From Amorphochlora amoebiformis (taxonomy: Eukaryota > Cercozoa > Chlorarachniophyceae): a DNA stretch of 64,000 nucleotides. The stretch is from NCBI GenBank assembly GCA_054601695.1, contig BAAHQB010000028.1, positions 496,001 through 560,000 on the forward strand, in the 5' to 3' direction. Below are positions 1-64,000 of the stretch, piece by piece. A program made the translations under genes and the position numbers. The notes beneath the pieces were generated by a model. The model did no database searches and had not been told where the DNA came from. It worked only from the letters and a program-made list of their open reading frames with translations. Position 1 is the first letter of the stretch. The number at the start of each line of letters is the position of its first letter.

Positions 1-1496
1 ATATATCCAACAACCTTAAGCTTACTAACAGCCTTAAGCGCATAGGCTTTACCAGGGTTCTTCTTCTCTTCGACAAGTCTAACGAGTCCGAAAGCTCCGT
101 TCCCCAGTCTCCCAATGACCTTGAGATCGGCACACGTCAGCTTCTTAGCATGACTCTCTTCCTTCGGAGTCTCCATTGGAGTAATATGAGGGAGACTTCC
201 ACTGCTACTGTATCGGCTCATACGCTTCTTCATAAACGCCTCGACGGGCCCCAGGAGAAGGTTCACGGCAACTCGACTAAGTTTAAGGAGAACACAGCTC
301 GTGAGCGCGGTAACAGTGGCTTGGCGACGATTCTTGGCTGAGGAGTCCATGAGGGCTAGCTCGCCAAAGTAGTCTCCTGAAGTGTACTCAACCTTGCCAT
401 CGTCCCCGCGTCTTTGAGCAACAGCAGTACCACTACGAACTATAAACATACATTCCCCAATATCTCCCTCCCGAACGATGGTGCGGCCTTTGTCATAGTA
501 GATCTCATCAAGGGCTTCTGCAACCTTCTCGCGTTCGACCTTCGCAAGTGACTTAAGCAATGGAACTCGCTTGAGAAAATCCTTGTATTGCTTGAGTCTT
601 TGGCTGCTAGTATTCAACACTATACGTCTAAAGGTGAACCGATCCAATACCCAGACGGCCGATATTTCTGTGGCGGTGACCGTTGCGTTTCGGCTAGAAT
701 TGTACATCAGAGCCAGTTCTCCGAACACTGTTCCAGCAGGGATGTTGTCGGTACGCTCCACCTTGCCGTCACTTCTACAAGCAGTCACGCGGAAGTTCCC
801 GCTCTCCGAGACATAAACGTGGTCACCCATCTGTCCTTGCTTGATGGGGCAGTCTCCCTTCTTGAGAACTTTCAAGAACATGGCGTCCATAATTCTTATG
901 AGGTGCTCGTTATCGTACTGACTGAAGAAAGGATTGTCCTTCAGAGCCTCGATAATCCTCTGCTTCTGCTCAGGGGATTTCCGAAGCTCGCTCACACGAG
1001 GCTTCCTCTGCAGATTCACTAGGGTGTTTGTGGCCTCAGCGCAGACAGCATCACGCTTGGGGAAAATCGCTGCCAATTCATCCTCATCGAAGAGCTCCTG
1101 AAACTTCTTCTTTGAGAGGTATTGGCATATGCATGGCTTGGTGGCCACTACGCTCGCGACACGAGCTGTATTCGAGATTAGACCCCTTTCTCCAAAGTAG
1201 TCACCAGCGGTGAGGGATGCTATCGAACGAAAACTCTTCTTACTCTCCAATCGGCGCACCTCAGCCTCTCCTTCTTCGATGATGTAGAAACCGTCTGGCT
1301 TGTCCCCTTGCTTGATAATTGTCTTACCTGGCTTGTAACTTTTTCGTACCAGGTGGGTTTTGATCTTATCCCGCTTCTCCTCGGACAGATTCGTCAAAAT
1401 CGGAACGTTCACCATTGTGTCAGCAATCTCTGCATCGGTGAAATTCTGTCGAGACGACGAGTTCCCATTCCTATGCTTGCCTGCGTTAGCACCCAT
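1..1496 (-). CDS. PKG: cGMP-dependent protein kinase (PKG), N-terminal part, runs off the window
   Basis: One uninterrupted frame runs from an ATG at 1496-1494 to the left edge (about 498 residues). It begins Met-Gly-Ala-Asn, a plausible N-myristoylation start, which supports this ATG although the frame is open a little upstream. Three cyclic-nucleotide-binding domains follow, at about residues 25-145, 190-310 and 318-430. Each has a phosphate-binding cassette: FGERGLISNTAR near 105, FGELALMYNSSR near 260, and FGELALMDSS followed by NRRQAT near 375. The kinase domain starts near 456: the glycine loop GRLGNGAFG lies at about 462-470 and the ATP lysine in YALKAVS near 488. The catalytic loop lies outside the window. 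In the family, cGMP releases the kinase to phosphorylate Ser/Thr targets, often at membranes. Apicomplexan PKGs usually carry four nucleotide-binding modules; I see three. The 1.5 kb visible here is intronless, unlike its neighbours. Confidence 0.95.
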   Translation of the reverse strand, partial: MGANAGKHRNGNSSSRQNFTDAEIADTMVNVPILTNLSEEKRDKIKTHLVRKSYKPGKTIIKQGDKPDGFYIIEEGEAEVRRLESKKSFRSIASLTAGDYFGERGLISNTARVASVVATKPCICQYLSKKKFQELFDEDELAAIFPKRDAVCAEATNTLVNLQRKPRVSELRKSPEQKQRIIEALKDNPFFSQYDNEHLIRIMDAMFLKVLKKGDCPIKQGQMGDHVYVSESGNFRVTACRSDGKVERTDNIPAGTVFGELALMYNSSRNATVTATEISAVWVLDRFTFRRIVLNTSSQRLKQYKDFLKRVPLLKSLAKVEREKVAEALDEIYYDKGRTIVREGDIGECMFIVRSGTAVAQRRGDDGKVEYTSGDYFGELALMDSSAKNRRQATVTALTSCVLLKLSRVAVNLLLGPVEAFMKKRMSRYSSSGSLPHITPMETPKEESHAKKLTCADLKVIGRLGNGAFGLVRLVEEKKNPGKAYALKAVSKLKVVGY

Positions 1497-2097
1497 ATCG
1501 GCACGACTTGGCCCTGGTCCCTGATATCCTCCACTCTCACGAATGGGCTGAAACGCTTTATAGTTTCGGTTTTGGTAAATCAAAGTGAAAATAGCTAAAA
1601 GCTGTTAGAGCTCCGGAATCTATAATTGTGTGTTATCTAACTTATCTTCTCGGCGCGAATTTGCCAGGGCCCACTTCGGGCTATCCGAGCGTCGGGGACC
1701 ATGCTTGGGGACAGGCCGGGGGGGAATACGAATGTGATCGTACATTATTGATCGAACAATATATTTCGACGCGAATTCGAAAATCATATGTTGAAACAGC
1801 TCTGCCCTTTAGGAGGAGAGAAGAGAGACAAGTCGCAACATCTCTGGAAGACAGCTTTGGGAACCGGACAGAATCTCCAAGACCCCAAAAATGTGACACA
1901 TTAATACGTACCTGACCTTTCCTGTGGCGTGATACCTTTTCTGGATACTCAGACCTGACCGCAAGGTGAAAATTTTGAAGAGAAATCCCAAAAAGTCCAG
2001 TATACCTAAGGCGGCCCCGAAGAATATGAACAAATCCAAGTCGCCCACAGAGAGAGAGAAAGAGTATGTGATTTAACCCATATTCTACAGTCTTCTT
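1497..2097. promoter_or_regulatory. divergent spacer between PKG and the PAM2 gene
   Basis: These 601 bp separate two divergently read starts and must hold both promoters and 5' leaders. The sequence is of ordinary complexity, without the AT arrays seen elsewhere, and ends in a short purine run (agagagagagaaagag near 2050). No TATA-like box or other named element can be assigned with confidence. A short hydrophobic minus-strand frame at 1809-2048 lies here; I do not support it as a gene. Confidence 0.45.
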
Positions 2098-2946
2098 ATG
2101 TCTAACTTTGGGGACAGGTATAAAGCAATGAGGGCTGCAATATTCGGGAATATAGAAGAACCTTCCCTTGCAAAGGTTTTGTGTTTTCCCACTCCCTACT
2201 CCTTCTGTACTCTTATACCTTCCATTAGTGCTCCCTATAAATCAGTATCTTTGCCCTCTTTCGTTTGGGTCTTGAATCTCCAATAAACGGTTATCCAGGT
2301 TCATCCTCCAATTCTCAAAAATCTCATCCCTGTCAAGAACACAAGCGGGAAGTCTTCCAAAGGAGTTCGAGGCGACATCCATAGTCGTGGCTGTCGTCTT
2401 AATGTGAATGCTCAGGCGTTTGTTCCTCGAGGGGTGTCCCATGCGCAGCTAGAAAGGATGCCAGTTAAGGATAAGAAGAGTCATCGCCCAGTAAAAACAC
2501 GGGTGATATATCAGTCAGATCGCGAGCACCAGTTTGATCCCGATTTCAATCGAAATGGAGTGCGGCGTATAGATCAACGTGTCCCTTACTATCAAGGTGG
2601 GACGGGATACGCAGTCCCAGCAGATCGATCCGGGGTTTATCGGCCCCCAATTTCGTGTTTCCAAGGGCCACAGGACCGTCAACTTCACTATGACCCTAAG
2701 TTTCACCATCACCATCAGGACCACCAACCTCGCCATACCAATGACCCACAGATGTCCAACCCACATCCCAATAACTCATACTCCAACCACGAGGCCAACC
2801 CTTATCACAGGGGCCAGCGAAAAAAGCAATCATCTACATTGGGGGGGCTGCGGGGGGAAAATCAGGGCAACCAACTGCGCAAGCCAGAGAAAAGCAAGCC
2901 TGACGTAGACGTAAATGACGAGGAGGAATTTCCAAACCTCCAATAG
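2098..2946 (+). CDS. small basic protein with a PAM2 (PABP-binding) motif
   Basis: The model has two exons, 2098-2175 and 2299-2946, joined by a 123 bp intron (aaag|gttttg ... tatccag|gttc), giving about 241 residues. The first exon rests only on its ATG and phase. The second is firmer. At its frame position 2398-2427 it encodes LNVNAQAFVP, an exact match to the PAM2 consensus LNxxAxxFxP that docks on the MLLE domain of cytoplasmic poly(A)-binding protein. The rest is low-complexity, rich in His, Asn, Gln, Pro and Arg, including a HHHH run, and ends in an acidic tail EEEFPNLQ just before the stop. No folded domain is recognised. A role in mRNA translation or deadenylation is inferred from the motif alone. 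It is transcribed divergently from PKG. Confidence 0.6.
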
Positions 2947-3672
2947 GGGCCAGGCCGGCCGTGGGACAAGATCTAGAAGATTGCACGTAGTCGCAATTAA
3001 CCCTTCGTTCCGTCAACTTGGCATTCATTCAACGTATCTTGTCGAAGTACACTACCTCTAGCAGCTATATATACAGTGTATTGTACACCAATGTATGACA
3101 CTATACTGGTAGCTAGCTTGTATATTTGTATGTATGTTTCTAGTGTTTGCATCTAGTGCATATGCATCATGATCATGGTATGTGTGTCCTAGGTGTCTAG
3201 TGTGTGTATGTGCTTATTTATAAATATATATGTATATATGATATCATAGTATATGTATATATATATATATATATAAAATATATATTTATTTGTATAATCT
3301 AGATAATATCGCATATATATATATCGATAGATATGCGCATGTAAACATGTACTGAAGTAAAACAGTTACTGGACGCTGTTACTCTAGTTACTAATTTACC
3401 ATAGTACTATGAATACACGGCATTTTGAATTCACTGGCACATAATTACTAGAATTACTAGAATTAATGCATATCGTATCGTGTGTCAGACTATTCGTGCA
3501 CAAAGCTAGTACTAGAGTAATGTACTAGATCTACTCAACGCCGCCCTTATTCGCATGTTGAGCGCCAACGGCTACCGAGCACGACGCTTCCTCGCACCGA
3601 TATCCCTGCGATACAAACAGATCGGATGTTTGAACACTTTTTTTTCCCTTCAGAGGAAAGAGAGGTATTGGC
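2947..3672. other. convergent spacer, CTAG/GTAC-rich, with short AT tracts
   Basis: This lies between the stops of two convergent genes. From about 3050 to 3540 it is unusually rich in CTAG, TACTAG and ATGCAT-like palindromes. It also holds a short (TA)n tract near 3250-3290. No gene is seen; a short plus-strand open frame near 3555 overlaps the antisense of the next gene's last exon. Confidence 0.5.
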
Positions 3673-14907
<11,235 letters not shown>

Positions 14908-14982
14908 TGGACTGACTCAGTCTGAGTGAAGCAGAGACCTTAGGTCGTCATCTGGGCTGGATTTAACGTGCAGAAAAGGACC
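14908..14982. promoter_or_regulatory. very short divergent promoter region
   Basis: Only about 75 bp separate the proposed ATG of the minus-strand membrane protein from the NAA50 ATG, and about 150 bp if the doubtful first exon is ignored. It contains gactgactcagtctgagtg, a small imperfect palindrome. The two genes probably share promoter elements here. Confidence 0.4.
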
Positions 14983-17823
<2,841 letters not shown>

Positions 17824-17980
17824 GCCCGTATTCATGGAGTCGTTGTATTTAGCAATTGTCGGCAGCAGTGAGTGAGTCATAGCACCAAGTCGACTCGTGT
17901 AAGAATTGCGGGTATCATGCAGTCACGTGTAAAGCCTAATACTTCAATTGATATTATTGAATCAATGAGGTATCCAGCCG

Positions 17981-18029
<49 letters not shown>

Positions 18030-18102
18030 CATAGGCTTCTGGATGGTATCGTTTTAATAAATTATCCAGTGTTTGCCTCCCGCAATCATAGGTATTTGTA
18101 TC

Positions 18103-18145
<43 letters not shown>

Positions 18146-19123
18146 TAGATATTTATGTATGTATGAATGAATATATATATATATATATGTACATTACCTA
18201 GATTACGCATATATATATATATATTTCATATAATTTAATTTGAAACTCAGATCTATCCAGTCTATACTAGACCGTAGAGTCTAATAGTCTTAGTCTGACT
18301 GTCCGGTAATGCAATCACCGTAAAGTTTAATATAGCCATAGCTACGCAGCTGATAGCTACTCACTGAGTCTAGAACACTAGTCGCTAGATAATCTAGAAA
18401 ATCAGCCATCTAGGTTGCGATTCAATAATTAGACCTGCACACGCTACTTGCTGCGGAACGTGCACGCCTCAGTATCATGTACTTTATGGGAGGTGTGGTA
18501 CTATGATGCAATATTACGACATATTACAACATACGTACGTATACGTACTAAGGGTCTTGACTCTTGAGTACTCTATAAACTTTATTTCTACAACGTACGT
18601 GTACTATGATATTATGTACTGGACTTGTGGAATTGTGGTACAGTACATACGTACGTATTAGTCTGGACTCACTGAGTCTAGTACAGCGTGCGCAAGTCAA
18701 CGTATAGCTGAGCCCAACAGAGTCTACGTATAAGTATGTATATGCATATTACATGCACTCGTATTCGCACGTATGCGCATACGTATACGCATGCCCGCGG
18801 CTAGCTATAGCAGCTTAGGTATAGTACGTACGTACTAGACGTAGTACAATGTCTATATACGTACAATGAGAATCGTAATTTAGACTCAGTATACTCTAGT
18901 ACTGAGGATGTAGTATACATATAAATATTTAACGCTAACTCGAACTATAATAACAAATTCAGCCTCGGATTTAACGCTAACGCTAACCATTCCCCAACCC
19001 TAGCCCTAGCCCAACTCTAGCCCGACCCCTGACACTAAACGTAATGTCGGCTATAAACATTGGCATTTCTGGCTAGAAGATCGTTGACCAATGATTAACA
19101 ATACTTTTTATTGACTCAGACAC
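17824..19123. other. convergent spacer with CTAG/ACGTACGT palindromes and decayed CCCTAA repeats
   Basis: The first part is the NAA50 3' region with AT arrays and an AATAAA at 18056-18061. From 18240 to 18900 the sequence is dense in tctag, actag, acgtacgt and gtacgtac palindromes. At 18955-19040 degenerate CCCTAA-type repeats occur. No gene is seen. Confidence 0.5.
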
Positions 19124-36831
<17,708 letters not shown>

Positions 36832-37080
36832 CCCGGAAAGCGTGGATACCCTATGGTAATTCCACCTAGAATTGTGTCACTCAAAGGGTCTGATTAACGT
36901 CACTAGGGGTGACATGGACAGTGTCACTTGGTGTGACTAATACCATTCCTGAAAGTATTATGGTAATTCCACCCAAATATACCCGATTGATTCATTTCCC
37001 TTGACGTTTCAATCCAGTTTCGGTGTCGGTGAAGATCGTGCCTCCTTGTCGTCAAACCTCACGAAGAGACCATCGACGCT
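36832..37080. promoter_or_regulatory. divergent promoter with repeated motifs
   Basis: This 249-bp spacer lies between two divergent ATGs. The 15-mer tatggtaattccacc occurs at 36852-36866 and 36959-36973. Between them is a cluster of gtgtcac/gtgac elements, including the inverted repeat gtcactaggggtgac at about 36899-36913. The arrangement looks like shared regulatory sites; the factor is unknown. Confidence 0.55.
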
Positions 37081-44852
<7,772 letters not shown>

Positions 44853-45761
44853 GTAAATAAATATTAAGCCTTCTCTTCTAGCAGGAAAAAGAAGACTAAA
44901 TATCAAGCCTTCCATTCTAGCAGGAAAAAGAAATGAAATCGAATATAATTTGAGACCGTAAGTGTCTAGTCGCAAGGAAAGGTAACCGAAAAAAACACCA
45001 AAAAATGTCCGTCTTACGGCCCAAACGTGGGCTAGGCTAGGTTACGGGTTCTGTGTCGCTGTGTCGAGTGGTCGTCATATTATAGACAGTGTCAACATGC
45101 TCTTGGATTCTCTCAGTCTAGTCTATATTAACCAGAACCCATTGTCTAGCCCAGGAAACAAAAACAATTAGTTAGACGGCGATCATGATCTCCTAAATTA
45201 AAGTAATCAGCCGGTGCAAAAGATACTCTCAGTTCAGTGGTACATATCTATGACATATCTACTTTAGCGTAGCTAGCTTCTAGTAGCTTGATCATAAACC
45301 TAGTAAACTGATTAACATTACCGACTACACATAGCTACTATGAACTGGACTATATCTAGTATATATTCTGAGTATCTACAGATCTAGAGTATCTAGAGTA
45401 TACTAGATAAGTATAAACTAGATTCGATCTCAGTTCATTACTAGAAACTAGAGAAACACTGTGCAGTAGTCATCTTAAGACTAGTAAGAATTACTCTGGC
45501 TCTAGCTACAGAGAAACACATATCATGATCTAGATGATATAGTATTAACTTTACTAATACATACAATACTATTTATCTAGGATATAATATCACTGTTGTT
45601 ACTGTTCACATTACTAACACTAGACTATAGATGGACTGTCATCGATCGAAGAACTAAATTTGGTGCACACCATGCATGCATATGATTTAAAAGAACGAGA
45701 GAAGCTAAGATCGCACATATGTCTCGATTTATAAGATTTACGAAGCCACTGGATAGAAGTT
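44853..45761. other. convergent spacer, CTAG-palindrome rich
   Basis: The start has two tandem copies of an about 38-bp unit (agcctt...tctagcaggaaaaagaa, about 44868-44930), probably in the Sec14 3' UTR. From 45180 to 45660 tctag, actag and agatctag motifs are dense. No gene is seen. Confidence 0.5.
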
Positions 45762-61565
<15,804 letters not shown>

Positions 61566-62498
61566 AATCGAAAATGGAGAAGCGGTGGTCCGCCGCGAGA
61601 GAGTATAGGTTGGTCGGCCGGGCACAGGTATCGGCGGTCGATATGTCCTACCAGCACGAGGCAAGATCCTTTTTTCGTTCGGAAGTAGTTAGGTAATTCC
61701 GAAATTATTATTAATTTATCGTCAGAAAAAATGAAGTAGATTTGTTAGAGGTCATCCCAACGTCTAGATGAAACCGTCAAACCCGCATGCGTACTGAGCA
61801 CACGCGTGAGTCCCACGTGTCCGACCTGATATCGCGCGCCAGTCACGACCCAGCAAGGCAAATCGCTACGTTGTCCATAGGAAGTACAACGTATGTTAGC
61901 ATACCCATGCAGGTGTCTAAGTCACCCTGTATCTTCGATTGATGATCTCTCTCCTGATCATGGGACTTGGGCCCAGTGTTAAAATACCCAATTCATACAA
62001 TATATATATTTCCTGTGTTTATGAAATTGTATATTCCATAGTATATTTGTATATATGTACATTAATGTATGGACGTATCTGTCAGAAATATAGATATCTT
62101 CATATCTGTATTTTTACGTATGAATACATTATTGATCAGTCAAACTCACACGACGATCCATCAGCAATGGGAAGGACAGGTAGGCAGACCGGTTGACCCA
62201 GGAGCAAACTCATGACTGAGCGACACTCCTAGAAATAATAATGAGAGATATCATTATAACAACACTTTATCACCTTAAGCAATCGAGGATAATTTCTTTT
62301 AACCACAGTCTTAAAGGTTCATTGTGTTTTGTCGGAAGAGAGAGTTGAATGGAAAACCGCCAACGAAACGCGACTTGGGATTTGGGAGAGTTCAGTTTCG
62401 TAACTTGACCACTTTCGGACACCAAGACGCAAGCCTGCAAGGGAGACTCCTTACTTGTCACCTGATCGAGTGTAACACGCGAGAAACAATAAGAGAAC
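61566..62498. promoter_or_regulatory. divergent spacer between ABCG and EFHC genes
   Basis: This is 933 bp of mostly unique sequence without AT arrays, holding both 5' regions. A segment at 61680-61730 is AT-rich. No specific promoter element is assigned. Short open frames here (for example 62324-62542) overlap the first EFHC exon in another frame and are not supported. Confidence 0.45.
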
Positions 62499-63007
62499 AT
62501 GACAAGCTCAAATCTTCCCTTTCTGCCTGGCTACACCTTTGAACAGAGGGTAGGGAAATTGTGTTTTACTTGCGTGCGTGTGTTTTGTACTTCTGAGCAT
62601 AGTTTCCTTATCATCTCCCTCGAATTTCATGCAAAAGAGTACACCATCACGCATACTCGTTCTTTATTGACAACAAATACTTTCCTTCGAGGAAGGAGGA
62701 GAGAGGTTGAGAGATGGAGAGAGCAGACGGAAGAAATAAAACCATTACGAGATCACCTAACTGAATTTAACAAAACAGAAAGCCAACTATGGAAAGCATC
62801 AATATCTTGAGAAGTCAGCTGGACTTAGTTTTGTGAAGGTACCCACCGCTAAGCCCAGGCGTGGCGAGTACGTCCCGCGGCCAACTGAGGATATGCTAGT
62901 CGACCGTGATGCCAAGGTGCCACGATCTCTCCAACCCCAGGACCCCGATTCCGTGCCAGTGTGGGTGGCGTATGATAGAAAGGTGTGTATATGTAAATTA
63001 AAGTACG

Positions 63008-63050
<43 letters not shown>

Positions 63051-63192
63051 CACACACACACATATATATTTATATATATGTATATATATATGTATGTATA
63101 AATGTACACAATGTATAAAAATATATGTACATCTATGTACATAAAAATATGCATGTCTATATGTACACATATGTATATGTGTAATTTTTATG

Positions 63193-63224
<32 letters not shown>

Positions 63225-63263
63225 AATATATATATATATATTATATATATATATAATATTTTT

Positions 63264-63307
<44 letters not shown>

Positions 63308-63351
63308 AATGTGTGTACGAAATATGTATATACATACATTATGTTTGTACG

Positions 63352-63393
<42 letters not shown>

Positions 63394-63426
63394 ATATGTG
63401 TGTATATATGTGTATATATGTGTATA

Positions 63427-63466
<40 letters not shown>

Positions 63467-63638
63467 CTTAAATATATATACATATGTACATATATATATA
63501 TATATATATATATAATATGCATTTAAATGTATATATAGATGTAAAATATCTATTCATTTTCATACGAAATACATACATATGTACGAAATATATACATTTA
63601 CACAGATTGGTACATATTGTGGGTACTCAAATTCATGC

Positions 63639-63678
<40 letters not shown>

Positions 63679-63781
63679 GTGTGTGTATGGTTATGTGTGC
63701 ATGTAAGTAGTTCTATTGATATGTTGAATGCCCTGCTGAGAATTTGTCGGAGGTTTAATCATGCATATGTAGACACATATA

Positions 63782-63836
<55 letters not shown>

Positions 63837-64000
63837 ATACGTACTAAGTGAATGCACATTATATTCATGTATAAACTTACAAGGTCTCATTCTAGGTCCT
63901 CCGCTTCTTCGGTTACTTCAAAGAGACCGTTGACGGCTCTCCCGCAGAACACTACCGCATCCGTATTTGTGTCTTCTTCTACTACCTTGAAGATGACACC
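62499..64000 (+). CDS. EF-hand/DM10-domain protein, EFHC1/EFHC2 (Rib72-like), N-terminal part
   Basis: Exons 62499-62549, 62779-62982 and 63896-64000 are in phase; the gene continues past the right edge. The first exon encodes the characteristic LPFLPGYTF found near the N-terminus of EFHC proteins. The second ends [10 protein letters not shown], and the third opens with [10 protein letters not shown] and ends with FYYLEDDT, together the start of the first DM10 domain. EFHC proteins carry three DM10 domains and EF-hands and are microtubule inner proteins of ciliary and flagellar doublets. Its presence implies a flagellated stage. The 913-bp intron before exon 3 is packed with AT arrays. EFHC1 cannot be distinguished from EFHC2 on this fragment. 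Confidence 0.93.

Noticed and set aside
1809-2048. Hydrophobic minus-strand ORF upstream of PKG
   Set aside because: It has no splice path into PKG consistent with the myristoylation start, and no family resemblance.

Overview
This is eukaryotic nuclear DNA. It has no operons, tRNA or rRNA. Eight protein genes can be supported, and all but the first visible one (PKG) are split into short, relatively GC-rich exons by introns. Many introns consist almost wholly of (AT)n/(TA)n arrays. TTAGGG-like repeats are scattered through the window. A myristoylatable cGMP-dependent protein kinase with several cyclic-nucleotide domains, an EFHC/DM10 axonemal protein, a Sec14-GOLD protein and an ABCG half-transporter together suggest a flagellated protist. 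A PKG of this layout is typical of alveolates (apicomplexan, chromerid or dinoflagellate side), but the species cannot be fixed from sequence alone.

Layout: the eight genes alternate strand strictly (- + - + - + - +). They are: PKG (-, 1-1496, runs off the left edge); a small PAM2-motif protein (+, 2098-2946); an unrecognised two-membrane-segment protein (-, about 3673-14907); N-alpha-acetyltransferase NAA50 (+, 14983-17823); a protein with a signal peptide and glycosylation sites at its N-terminus and an MBT repeat at its C-terminus (-, 19124-36831); a Sec14/CRAL-TRIO-GOLD lipid-transfer protein (+, 37081-44852, 17 exons); an ABCG/White-type half-transporter (-, 45762-61565, 31 exons); and an EFHC/DM10 protein (+, 62499 to the right edge). 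Exon models were built by hand. I required GT (once GC) donors, AG acceptors, intact frame across every junction and, where the family is known, agreement with its motifs. The four family-recognised spliced models hold phase throughout.

The divergent starts are separated by short spacers (about 600, 75, 250 and 930 bp) that are probable bidirectional promoters. The convergent ends are separated by 700-1300 bp spacers rich in CTAG/GTAC palindromes. Between exons the sequence is AT arrays, some GT or GA/CT tracts, minisatellites and interstitial telomere-like blocks.

The genes form no obvious pathway. PKG, EFHC and the lipid/ABC genes fit a signalling, motile, membrane-active cell. The most interesting points are a canonical PCNA-binding (PIP) box at the end of NAA50, carried on a terminal exon that is tandemly duplicated with identical coding sequence; the joining of a secretory-type N-terminal half to an MBT chromatin-reader repeat; and the systematic filling of introns by self-complementary AT arrays.
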